A stretch of DNA of 21,769 bases from a virus. Made by a program: the position numbers and the translations under genes. Positions 14,143 to 21,769 of this stretch are shown one piece after another (the stretch's first letter is position 1; the number at the start of each line of letters is the position of its first letter). The notes beneath the pieces were generated by a model. That model made no database searches. It saw only the letters and a program-made list of their open reading frames with translations, and had not been told where the DNA came from. The stretch covers positions 1-21,769 of the IMG/VR virus record IMGVR_UViG_3300042691_023048; one strand, 5' to 3'.

Positions 14143-15192
14143 GATTTAGATATAGAAGATAATATATATAGAATTATAAATGGTTACTATTTTATAGAAT
14201 TAAATAATAATATCTATAAAGTATTTTCAACACCATTATTAATCAAGCAAAGAGCAAATGCTCTATATAATGAAATTATAGATAAATATAAATTTGATAC
14301 TAAGTCTTGGTTATCTAAACAAACCATAGACTATCTACTAATAAGAGATAATTTATGGAATAAAGATAAAAGTAATCATTGTGAATTACTACTTAAACAA
14401 TTAGAAAAAACAAAAATAGAACTATATTTAAAATTCATTGATCCTGTCAATAGAAAAAACTGTAAACAATTAATTCAAGAAATTAAAACAAAAATTAATA
14501 ACTATCACAATGATAAATATTATTTTTATCATATGTCTCTAGAAGGATATGCTCATTCAATAAAAAATCAATTTATTATAGCCCATACGGTGTATAAAAA
14601 TGATGAGTTAATTTTTAAAGATGATTGGAATAATATCGATATATCTTTATTAGATTCTATCTCATCAGAAATATATAAAAAAAATTTAGGACTAGATGAG
14701 ATTCGATATTTAAGTAAACAAGAATTATGGAAATCGTTTTGGTCAGCTAGTAAGGAAAATGTTTTTGCTCCTCCTACAACACAATGGACAGATGAGCAGA
14801 TTTTAATTGTAAATATTAGCAAAAGTTTAGATTCTATCAGGGAACATCCTGAATGTCCAACGGAGGATATTATTAACGATAGTGATGCTCTTGATGGATG
14901 GATGTTATTTCAACACGATAAAACACAGAAAGAAAAGAAAAAACAACAATTAGAAGAACGACTTGGTCTTAAAAATAATAAGGGTGGAGTCAATGAATTG
15001 TTTGTTCTGACAGATAACAAAGAAGAAGCCAGGGAAATATTTGATTTAAATGACAATAATATTAAACAAGATATTAAAGAAATTAGAAAAGTCGCCCAGT
15101 CTGGAAAATCTGTTAATTGGACCGAACTACCACATGTACAAAGAGATATGAGATCCGCACAAAAAGAATTATCTAAAAGACTTCCACAATAA
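14140..15192 (+). CDS. Probable tail-assembly protein, unknown family
   Basis: A 350-residue, Lys/Asn/Ile-rich soluble protein. I do not recognise the N-terminal 190 residues, which are mostly helical and AT-rich in codon use. Around 200-245 a more conserved-looking part appears: LWKSFWSASKENVFAPPTTQWTDE, then PECPTEDIINDSDALDGWML. The end is a charged coiled coil with VNWTELPHVQRDMRSAQKEL. Position between tail tube and tape measure suggests a tail-assembly chaperone or minor tail part. GTG is the first possible start, since a TGA lies directly in frame before it; GAGG stands seven nucleotides upstream inside a hairpin. Tandem stops TAA TAG end the gene, and the next gene is in the same frame 12 nt later. 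Confidence 0.5.
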   Translation: MDLDIEDNIYRIINGYYFIELNNNIYKVFSTPLLIKQRANALYNEIIDKYKFDTKSWLSKQTIDYLLIRDNLWNKDKSNHCELLLKQLEKTKIELYLKFIDPVNRKNCKQLIQEIKTKINNYHNDKYYFYHMSLEGYAHSIKNQFIIAHTVYKNDELIFKDDWNNIDISLLDSISSEIYKKNLGLDEIRYLSKQELWKSFWSASKENVFAPPTTQWTDEQILIVNISKSLDSIREHPECPTEDIINDSDALDGWMLFQHDKTQKEKKKQQLEERLGLKNNKGGVNELFVLTDNKEEAREIFDLNDNNIKQDIKEIRKVAQSGKSVNWTELPHVQRDMRSAQKELSKRLPQ

Positions 15193-15204
15193 TAGGAAAT
15201 TACA

Positions 15205-15504
15205 ATGCTAAACCAAGATCAAAAAGACTTGTTAAAAGATATGGAAATGAGATTTAAAACACTAATGATAGGATCAATAGCAAGATTTGAACAAAAATTT
15301 GGTTATCTATGGAATCATGGACAAGAGCCAGAAACAGACAATCATAATTATTTCAGAGATAAGTGGGATGATTTAAGAATTGATTTACTAAATCATGGTA
15401 ATAATCAAATAAGATTAGCTTTGGATGAGCTATTTGACTATTTACATTCTGATGCTAATTATAAATATAACTACTACTTTAAAATTAAACAGGATAAGAA
15501 ATAA
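15205..15504 (+). CDS. Small conserved tail-region protein
   Basis: A 99-residue, all-helical protein with FKTLMIGSIARFEQKFGYLWNH near residues 17-38 and a later LRIDLLNHGNNQIRLALDEL helix. I recall this ARFExxFGxLW / GNNQxR pair from small proteins just before tape measure genes in other phages, where function is unassigned. It has AGGA upstream at a normal distance. It is followed after 11 nt by the next gene, which is in a different frame. I examined the junction for a lambda G/GT-type slippery site and found none that would work, so it appears to be a separate protein. A role as partner in tail assembly is inferred from position only. Confidence 0.55.
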   Translation: MLNQDQKDLLKDMEMRFKTLMIGSIARFEQKFGYLWNHGQEPETDNHNYFRDKWDDLRIDLLNHGNNQIRLALDELFDYLHSDANYKYNYYFKIKQDKK

Positions 15505-15515
15505 AAGGAGATTCT

Positions 15516-16397
15516 ATGAGCGATTTTAGTTTCAAGTGTGAAGTTGATGGACAGGAAAAAGAATTTGATATTAAAACAGTAACTTTAAATGATCAAAGAG
15601 AATCTCAAAAAATTTATAATCAAGCGTTCTCAGATGCTGTAAAATCAGGCTCAATAGTTAGAGCAAGACTGGATGACTTATTAACTCAACAAGGATTATG
15701 GAACGACAATAAAGAAAAAGAATTCCGTACAATACAAAAAGAGCTAGCTGATCTTGATAAGGTGCTAGCCAAGGGGGGTATTTCATTAAAACAGGCCAAA
15801 CAATCTGCTGTGAAAATGAAAAAGCTACGCGAAGATATGAGAGACCTCATTTCTGTTAAAACTAATTTAGATACTCATACCGCTGAGGGTCAAGCTGATA
15901 ATGCTCGTTTTAATTATTTGGTTTCGGTGTGTGTGGTGTATAAAGATACTAAGAAGCCCTATTTTAATAGTTATGAAGATTATCTAAACAGGGCTTCAGA
16001 ATTGGTCGCAATTCTTGGTGCTCAGAAATTGGCATCAATAATGTACGGATTGGATAGTGATTTTGAAAAGAAATTACCAGAAAATAAATTCTTACTAAAA
16101 TATAAACTAGTTAATGATAATCTAGAATATGTAGATAGTAAGGGTAGATTGGTTGATGAAGATGGTAGATTAATAAATGAGGATGGACGCTTTATTAATG
16201 AACAAGGACAATTCATTGATAAAGATGGTAACTTAGTTGATGATACTGGTGAATTTGTTGTAGATTTTACCCCATTTACAGATGATGATGGCAAACCAAT
16301 AGTAGTGGATAATAATGAAACACAAACTGAACCCCAATCATCAGAAGTTGAAACTCCAAAACCAAGGAAAACTAAATCAGCAGATAAATCTGCTTGA
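15516..16397 (+). CDS. Probable tail-assembly chaperone with DxDG heptad repeats
   Basis: A 293-residue protein. Residues 1-25 are a short beta domain (FKCEVDGQEKEFDIKTVTL). Residues 28-115 form a long charged coiled coil, and 125-190 a helical domain with FNYLVSVCVVYKDTKKPYF. From 207 to 248 there are six perfect-length heptads of the form [DN]-x-x-G-x-[LF]-[VI]: DSKGRLV, DEDGRLI, NEDGRFI, NEQGQFI, DKDGNLV, DDTGEFV. The end is a Pro/Lys/Ser tail (KPRKTKSADKSA), probably disordered. Its place directly before the tape measure fits a chaperone that binds it during tail assembly. The ribosome site AAGGAG is strong. The acidic repeats could bind calcium or form a beta stack. Family membership is not certain. 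Confidence 0.55.
   Translation: MSDFSFKCEVDGQEKEFDIKTVTLNDQRESQKIYNQAFSDAVKSGSIVRARLDDLLTQQGLWNDNKEKEFRTIQKELADLDKVLAKGGISLKQAKQSAVKMKKLREDMRDLISVKTNLDTHTAEGQADNARFNYLVSVCVVYKDTKKPYFNSYEDYLNRASELVAILGAQKLASIMYGLDSDFEKKLPENKFLLKYKLVNDNLEYVDSKGRLVDEDGRLINEDGRFINEQGQFIDKDGNLVDDTGEFVVDFTPFTDDDGKPIVVDNNETQTEPQSSEVETPKPRKTKSADKSA
16134..16259 (+). repeat. Six 21-bp coding repeats (heptad peptide)
   Basis: Six tandem units encoding [DN]-x-x-G-x-[LF]-[VI] in the 15516 gene. The DNA copies have drifted but keep the GAT/GGT core, so the repeat is under protein-level selection rather than freshly duplicated. Confidence 0.8.
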
Positions 16398-16426
16398 TCA
16401 TACAAGTCTTTCATTCAACATGACAA

Positions 16427-16463
16427 AACCCCACCATAGCAATATGATGTGGGGTTATTGTTT
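16427..16463 (+). terminator. Hairpin with T-rich tail before tape measure
   Basis: AACCCCAC (16427-16434) pairs with GTGGGGTT (16449-16456), 8 bp with a 14-nt loop, followed by ATTGTTT. It lies in the 82-nt gap before the tape measure. The tail is broken by A and G, so it may be a weak or partial terminator that lowers tape measure mRNA, or an RNA stabiliser. Confidence 0.6.
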
Positions 16464-16479
16464 AATTGGAGAATAATAA

Positions 16480-19400
16480 ATGGCTAAACCATTCAATCTA
16501 ACAGCTCAACTTAATATTCAAGGCCCCAATAATCTTAAACCAGTTATTGGCAAGATTAAGAGCGCTATTAGTTCCATAAAAACTGATATTAAACTTAATA
16601 TCGACACCTCATCTGCTAAAAATATTTCTGCTATCACAAGACAATTAAATGCTCTAGCAAAAGCATCTGATAAAGCTAATAGTAGCGTATCATCTTTAAG
16701 TGGAACATTAGCAAATTTGGCAAGTGGTTTTAACAATGCGGCAGGCTCTGTAGCATCTAGTGTTGGTGCTCTTAATCAGGTACAAAAATCTGTGAAGTCA
16801 TCAGGCACAGCAATAGTACAAACCACTTCTGCTATTGAAGATTTCGGTAAAGCATCAGGACTTGCTGTTCGTCGTTTTGCTGCTTTTAGTACTGTTACTG
16901 GTGTTATTTATGGTTTAACCAATGCCATCACGGCTGGATATAAAGAATTTTTAGTTTTTAATAAAGAAGTTGTTAGATTATCACAAGTCACAGGACAATC
17001 TGTAAAAGATTTAAAAGGTGTAACCGATGAAATTACAAGATTGGCTACTAATTTTGGCGTAGCATCATCAGATTTATTAGCGGTGAGTTCAACATTAGCA
17101 CAAGCTGGTTTATCAGCATCAGATACAAGAATTGCTCTTGAAGCATTAGCAAAATCAGCATTAGCTCCATCTTTCGACAATATTACCGATACTACAGAAG
17201 GCGCTATTGCTGCCATGAGACAGTTTGGTATTCAAGCAGGAGAGTTAGAAGGCGCATTGGGTTCTATCAATAGTGTCGCAGCAGCATTTGCTGTGGAATC
17301 TAGTGATATAATTACTGCTATTCAGCGTACTGGTGGTGTATTCGCAGCATCTAGTAAAGGTGTTAGTGAAGGTACAGATGCTCTTAATGAATTTATTGCT
17401 GTATTTACAAGTATTCGTGCCACTACTCGTGAAAGTGCCGAGACTATTGCTACCGGCCTAAGAACTATCTTTACTAGAATTCAGCGTGGTAAAACAATAG
17501 AAGCGCTAAAAGAATACGGTGTTGTGCTTACAGATTTACAAGGAAAATTTGTGGGTCCATATGAGGCCACAAGAAGACTAAGCGAAGGATTAAGTAAATT
17601 AGATCCTAGAGACTTAAGATTCGGACAGATTGTGGAAGAACTTGGTGGATTCAGACAGATTGGTAAGGTTATTCCACTTATCCAACAGTTTGCAACAGCA
17701 GAGCAGGCTTTGGGTGTGGCCCAAAAGGGACAAACATCATTAGCTAAAGATGCTTCTATAGCACAGCAAGCATTAGCAGTACAATTTACCAAAACAAGAG
17801 AATCTTTCTTAGCATTAATTCGTGATATTGGTGACAGTACAAGTTTTAAGGTTTTTACTACTTTAGCATTAACTTTAGCAAATGCTTTCATCAGTCTTGC
17901 TGGCGCTTTAAAACCATTATTACCACTATTATTAACAGTTGCTAGTCTAAAAGTTGGTTCAGCTCTAACCCAATTTGGTACAGGATTTCTTAGCGGTATT
18001 GGTGGAGGTAAAAGAAAGGGTTTTGCTAGAGGTGGCTTGGTTCCTGGTAGTGGTAATGGCGATACTGTACCAGCTATGCTTACTCCTGGTGAGTTTGTAA
18101 TCAGAAAAAGCGCTGTAGAAGCAATTGGTTCTGGTAATTTACATCAAATGAATAAATATGCTGGTGGAGGCTTAGTAAATAGTAATAGAAATGCTTATGG
18201 TGATGAGATATTAAGTAGAAGTGAAATTGTTAAAAGATTTAGAAAACAAGGAGTTGAAATTAGTGCCACATCTGAACTTTATAAAGATTTAGGAAGACGA
18301 GATTCAGTAGGTAGTGATCTTAGAATGAAAAAAACTTTAGAATTACAAAAATCAACACCAAGACCACGAACAACAATACAATTAGCAACATTACAAGGTG
18401 AATCTTATGAGCGTAATATAAAAACAAGAGCAGGATCTGCCAAAGTTGTTGCTAGACCATTACAAAATCCAGCAGCAATTGAAGAAATTCAAAAAATTGT
18501 GACTAGCGCATCTGAACGAGCAATAGAAGAAATTGCTAAAGTATTAAGTAAAGCAGCAGGAATTAATAATATATCTGGTATAGATAAAAGCATATTAGCT
18601 AATCTTGCAAATGCAAATATTGCTGAAGTTACTGGACATTTATTTGAAGCTGGATTAAAAGCTGCTGGAGCCATAGCGGCACCAAATCTTGGTGGTAAAA
18701 AAGCTGCTATTGATCTTCAAAATTTAGGACCAGTAGCGCCAGCATTTGGTTTACAACCTGATTTAGCAACTGAAGTTACTAGAGAAAAGAAAGATTTGGG
18801 TAAAAAATCTAGATTCCGTGGACAAATTAAAAGATTCTTAACAGAACGACAAAGATTTGCTCTTGGTGGATGGGTAAGGGGTGCTTATAGTCCACAAGAT
18901 ATTGCATCAAGAGCACAAATTTTAGGACTTTCTTCAGAAGCTTTAACCTCCAAATTAGAAGAAAGAGTAGGTACTGGACCCAATCCTAATGATTATAAGA
19001 TTATGCCTTGGGATATTGAAAAATTATTTGGACTAAAACCAAGCGTGAGACCTCTATCTGCTGTTGAAACACAAATTGATGAAGCTAATGCTAAGAGAGA
19101 AATGCGTATTCAAAGGTCTTTGGAAGCTCAAGGACTTAGTATGCAGGACTATAGCCGTTCAAGATATCGTGGATTTGAACCAAGGCGTGGTTTTGCTAGT
19201 GGTGGTTCGGCACAAGATACTGTTCCAGCATTATTAACTCCTGGTGAGTTCGTTATCAATAAACAGTCTGCTCAAAAAATTGGTTATAGTAATCTTCATA
19301 AAATGAATCAAATTAAAGGATTTAATAAGGGTGGTACTGTCGGCGGAGTACAAAAGTTTGCTGCTGGTGGAAAAGCTTTAGAAAATATAAGTACAGTACA

Positions 19401-21769
19401 AATCACAACAGCAATTACATCAGTATTATTACCACAAATTTCTACACTAGCTGATAGTTTTGGTAAAATTAATAATTCATATTTAAAAGGTTTCGGTGAA
19501 GCACTACAATCAAGCGCCAGTTCTGCATTAAGTACCACAACAGCATTTAAATTATTAAGTAAAGGTTTTAGTCAAACTAATAAAGCTAAATTTTTAACTG
19601 GTGGAATTGCTGCTGGTAGTGCAATTGGTGCTGGATTAACAGGTTTTAGTAATCAAAGTACAACTAATTTATTAGAAAAAAATAGCAAAGCATTTAGTGA
19701 ATTGAATAAAGCCCTAGAAGATTCTAAAAATGCTATTGATGAAGAATCCAAAGCTAAAGCCGCAAAAGAACTTGAGCGTACTTTTAGAAATTTAAGTAAA
19801 ACTGTACAAGAAAATACAGACGCTTTAAGTAGAAATGAATTGGTCGGTGCTGTGGGAGACAGCGCTTCAAGATTAAGTAGTAATATTACAACTATTAGCA
19901 CTGCATTTTTAGCATTAAGACCAGTATTAAGGAGTGTAGCTAGACAAGGATTAAGAACAGGAGCAGGGTTTGCAGCAAGGGCAATAGGTGCTGGAGCAAC
20001 AATAGCTACCGGTGGTACTGCCGCATTAGTTATAGGTGCTGGATTAGCATTATATGAAGCTTATAATATAGGAACAGCAGCGATTAAATATTTTACAGAA
20101 TCTTCAAAAATAGCAGGAGAAGAAACTGCTAAATTTGGACAAGCATTACTACAAGTAACTCAACAACAATTAAAAAATCGATTAAACGAACCCACAACCA
20201 TTGAAACTGTTGGTAGAATTAGAGATATTAGAGCAAATACAGACTTTAGTGAAGAACAAAAACAAATTGCCGTAGCGGGTGGTATTGGAACAAATATTTT
20301 ATTACAACAGCGATTAAGAGCTGATCTTGGTCTTGCTGCTAATAAAGATATACAACAGTATCTTAATGAAATTAAAGGTAATACACAAGCGGTTAATGAT
20401 TATAATGCTAAACTTGAAGCAGCACAGAGGGGTTTATCAAAATCAGCGGCTGAAAGATTTATAGCAGCAAACCCACAATCTAATGAAGCATTAAAGGGCT
20501 TAACAAACTTAACTGAAGATGAATTAAGAAATATTGGCTTGAAACAAATGGGTAAAGAAATTTTGGATATGTCACGATCCGCTGAAACCGCACTATATCA
20601 TATTAAACCATTAAGAGTGGAAATGCTGAAATTAGCTGAAGTTAGTGCTATGCTATCAGCATCTGTAACCAGATTAACAGCAAACGCTGAAAGATCATCA
20701 ACAGAATTACAAAATAGTGTGGATATAACTTTGGGTAAGGCTAAATTTACTCCTAATACTAATTTACAAAAAACACTAGATGTATTGTCTAATCCAAAAG
20801 GTAATACAACGGAGGCGTTTAAAGCTGCGCTTCAAGACGCATTGGGTAGTTTAAGAGTATCATCTAAGGGTGTTACTCCTGGAGTTGAATCGGTAATTAA
20901 TAATTTAGAAGGTCAACTAACCGCATTACAATTTATAGAAAAAAATGCTGCTTCGACTCTCTCAGCCTTTAATGATATACCCGGACTTGCTGCCAGAAGT
21001 GATCAAGATTTACAAAAAGTCTTTGAAGATATGATTCCAAGTGGTGGCTCAATAACAGATGAGGTAAGAAAAAATATTGCTGCTGATATGGCTAAAAGAG
21101 TACAATCTTTTGAGGGGCAGGGCACAGCAGCAACTGTAGATGAGATTTTTGGAACCGCTAGAGAAGATATAATTACATCTAATAGAGAAAATCTTAAAGT
21201 ATTAACAGATGTGCAAAAAGCAAGAATTGATGCTGAAAAAAGATTCATTGATCAAATGAATCAAAATTTAGAATTAATGAACCAATCAACTCAAAATTTA
21301 CAAAAGCAACAGGGGCTACAAGCTGAAGTTAATTTAAGAATGCAAAAAATGTTTGGTGCTGGTGAACCATCATTAAACCAACTCAACGCTCCATTTAATA
21401 CTAGATTGAAAGTCTTAACTGGTGGTATAACAGATCCAGCTGAAATTGGCAGACAAAGACAGGCCGCACAAGAAAATTTTACTAGATTAATGAGCACAAG
21501 GATTGATCCAAATAGATTTACTGGTGGAGAGTTTACAGCTCGTCAAAAAGCATTAGATGATGCTAGAAATAATGAAGCTAATAAAATTAATAATTTTACA
21601 AATGCTCTTGAAATGGTAACCAATAATACAGAGAGTTTAAGTAATGCTTTTGATAAATTATCACAAAAACAAGAAGAGTTATTTAAAACTGGTGAAAATG
21701 CGTTAGATATATTCACATCAGCCTTGGATCCTGTTGAATTTCAACGTAAAGTAGAAGCACCATTTAATG
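16480..21769 (+). CDS. Tail tape measure protein (partial, runs off window)
   Basis: An open frame of at least 1763 codons with no stop to the window end. Residues about 110-440 match the TP901-type tape measure core: helical repeats with VTGQSVKDLKGVTDEI, GVASSDLLAVSSTLAQAG, then RTGGVFAASSKGV and RESAETIATGLRTIFTRI. Hydrophobic segments at about 458-490, 1038-1056 and 1160-1195 are typical for this family and may enter the host membrane on injection. Two modules with DTVPA-[ML]-LTPGEFVI and a following NLHxMN occur at 514-564 and 904-964, flanking an insert. The C-terminal part is coiled coil. The protein sets tail length; at about 0.15 nm per helical residue a tail above 250 nm is possible, less if parts are not extended. 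GGAG precedes ATG 16480. The C-terminus is missing. Confidence 0.93.
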   Translation, partial: MAKPFNLTAQLNIQGPNNLKPVIGKIKSAISSIKTDIKLNIDTSSAKNISAITRQLNALAKASDKANSSVSSLSGTLANLASGFNNAAGSVASSVGALNQVQKSVKSSGTAIVQTTSAIEDFGKASGLAVRRFAAFSTVTGVIYGLTNAITAGYKEFLVFNKEVVRLSQVTGQSVKDLKGVTDEITRLATNFGVASSDLLAVSSTLAQAGLSASDTRIALEALAKSALAPSFDNITDTTEGAIAAMRQFGIQAGELEGALGSINSVAAAFAVESSDIITAIQRTGGVFAASSKGVSEGTDALNEFIAVFTSIRATTRESAETIATGLRTIFTRIQRGKTIEALKEYGVVLTDLQGKFVGPYEATRRLSEGLSKLDPRDLRFGQIVEELGGFRQIGKVIPLIQQFATAEQALGVAQKGQTSLAKDASIAQQALAVQFTKTRESFLALIRDIGDSTSFKVFTTLALTLANAFISLAGALKPLLPLLLTVASLKVGSALTQFGTGFLSGIGGGKRKGFARGGLVPGSGNGDTVPAMLTPGEFVIRKSAVEAIGSGNLHQMNKYAGGGLVNSNRNAYGDEILSRSEIVKRFRKQGVEISATSELYKDLGRRDSVGSDLRMKKTLELQKSTPRPRTTIQLATLQGESYERNIKTRAGSAKVVARPLQNPAAIEEIQKIVTSASERAIEEIAKVLSKAAGINNISGIDKSILANLANANIAEVTGHLFEAGLKAAGAIAAPNLGGKKAAIDLQNLGPVAPAFGLQPDLATEVTREKKDLGKKSRFRGQIKRFLTERQRFALGGWVRGAYSPQDIASRAQILGLSSEALTSKLEERVGTGPNPNDYKIMPWDIEKLFGLKPSVRPLSAVETQIDEANAKREMRIQRSLEAQGLSMQDYSRSRYRGFEPRRGFASGGSAQDTVPALLTPGEFVINKQSAQKIGYSNLHKMNQIKGFNKGGTVGGVQKFAAGGKALENISTVQITTAITSVLLPQISTLADSFGKINNSYLKGFGEALQSSASSALSTTTAFKLLSKGFSQTNKAKFLTGGIAAGSAIGAGLTGFSNQSTTNLLEKNSKAFSELNKALEDSKNAIDEESKAKAAKELERTFRNLSKTVQENTDALSRNELVGAVGDSASRLSSNITTISTAFLALRPVLRSVARQGLRTGAGFAARAIGAGATIATGGTAALVIGAGLALYEAYNIGTAAIKYFTESSKIAGEETAKFGQALLQVTQQQLKNRLNEPTTIETVGRIRDIRANTDFSEEQKQIAVAGGIGTNILLQQRLRADLGLAANKDIQQYLNEIKGNTQAVNDYNAKLEAAQRGLSKSAAERFIAANPQSNEALKGLTNLTEDELRNIGLKQMGKEILDMSRSAETALYHIKPLRVEMLKLAEVSAMLSASVTRLTANAERSSTELQNSVDITLGKAKFTPNTNLQKTLDVLSNPKGNTTEAFKAALQDALGSLRVSSKGVTPGVESVINNLEGQLTALQFIEKNAASTLSAFNDIPGLAARSDQDLQKVFEDMIPSGGSITDEVRKNIAADMAKRVQSFEGQGTAATVDEIFGTAREDIITSNRENLKVLTDVQKARIDAEKRFIDQMNQNLELMNQSTQNLQKQQGLQAEVNLRMQKMFGAGEPSLNQLNAPFNTRLKVLTGGITDPAEIGRQRQAAQENFTRLMSTRIDPNRFTGGEFTARQKALDDARNNEANKINNFTNALEMVTNNTESLSNAFDKLSQKQEELFKTGENALDIFTSALDPVEFQRKVEAPFN
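18019..18171 (+). repeat. Tape measure PGEFVI module 1
   Basis: Residues 514-564 of the tape measure: FARGG, DTVPAMLTPGEFVI, then NLHQMN and AGGG. It shares this order with module 2 about 390 residues later. Confidence 0.85.
19189..19371 (+). repeat. Tape measure PGEFVI module 2
   Basis: Residues 904-964: FASGG, DTVPALLTPGEFVI, IGYSNLHKMN, ending FAAGG. Close protein similarity to module 1 with DNA differences, so it is an old duplication or a paired structural element. Confidence 0.85.

Noticed and set aside
15495-15516. Possible -1 frameshift joining 15205 and 15516 genes
   Set aside because: A stop at 15495-15497 in the target frame leaves almost no overlap, there is no X-XXY-YYZ heptamer, and the second gene has its own strong AAGGAG.
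16134-16259. Heptad DNA repeats as a recombination or CRISPR-like array
   Set aside because: Units are 21 bp, in frame, diverged at third positions and without spacers; they are coding repeats.
16022-16414. 130-codon minus-strand frame opposite the heptad repeats
   Set aside because: Its Ser/Pro-rich repeats are the mirror of the DxDG repeats on the + strand; no start signal is present.
12895-17341. TGGTGTAT copies inside genes at 12895, 15934 and 17334
   Set aside because: They are within coding frames where the bases are explained by codons, and none is close to a start codon, so they are not listed as promoters. They serve as the background rate.
16507-21500. Many minus-strand open frames across the tape measure gene
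   Set aside because: They are long only because the + frame is rich in Ala/Leu/Lys codons whose reverse complements avoid stops. The + frame is open for 1763 codons with family motifs.

Overview
The window reads as the virion-gene half of a tailed double-stranded DNA phage (Caudoviricetes). All genes lie on the + strand, are packed almost end to end, and follow the usual order: packaging, portal, protease/scaffold, decoration protein, major capsid protein, neck, tail tube, tail assembly, tape measure. No integrase, repressor, lysis, replication, tRNA, CRISPR or bacterial household gene is visible. The DNA is AT-rich (by eye about two thirds A+T), uses the standard code with all three stop codons, and mostly uses AGA for arginine, so a low-GC bacterial host is likely. 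The host cannot be named from this sequence. A tape measure and one tail-tube-like protein are present and no sheath or baseplate gene is visible, which favours a siphovirus with a long tail, but the window ends inside the tape measure. Several proteins match, from memory, gene families I associate with uncultured aquatic phages; that impression is not a database result.

Layout. 1-2757: small HNH nuclease, ERCC4-type nuclease and large terminase, with the last two overlapping. 2811-7972: portal, prohead protease fused to scaffold (with a strong in-frame internal start that probably yields free scaffold), decoration protein and HK97-fold major capsid protein. The block closes with a near-perfect intrinsic terminator at 8004-8028. 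8085-9030: two small beta-rich proteins, probably decoration or fibre proteins. 9089-13096: head-tail adaptor, a fibre-like protein, two tiny translationally coupled proteins, a four-cysteine connector, an HK97-gp10-like protein and a tail-completion protein. 13148-16397: tail tube and three tail-assembly genes. 16480-21769: tape measure, open at the right edge.

Control signals. The octamer TGGTGTAT followed by a TATAAT-like stretch occurs in four of the seven gaps longer than 40 nt, always 34-45 nt before a start codon, and once directly after the terminator. It is a good candidate for a phage-specific promoter. RNA hairpins cover the ribosome binding site or start codon of four genes (8085, 9089, 10924, 14140), while the decoration and capsid genes have strong, open Shine-Dalgarno sites. 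This suggests that protein ratios are set partly at translation.

The points most worth a second look are the promoter family, the start-codon hairpins, the nested scaffold gene, the six heptad repeats in the last gene before the tape measure, and the pair of PGEFVI modules in the tape measure that flank a roughly 380-residue insert.
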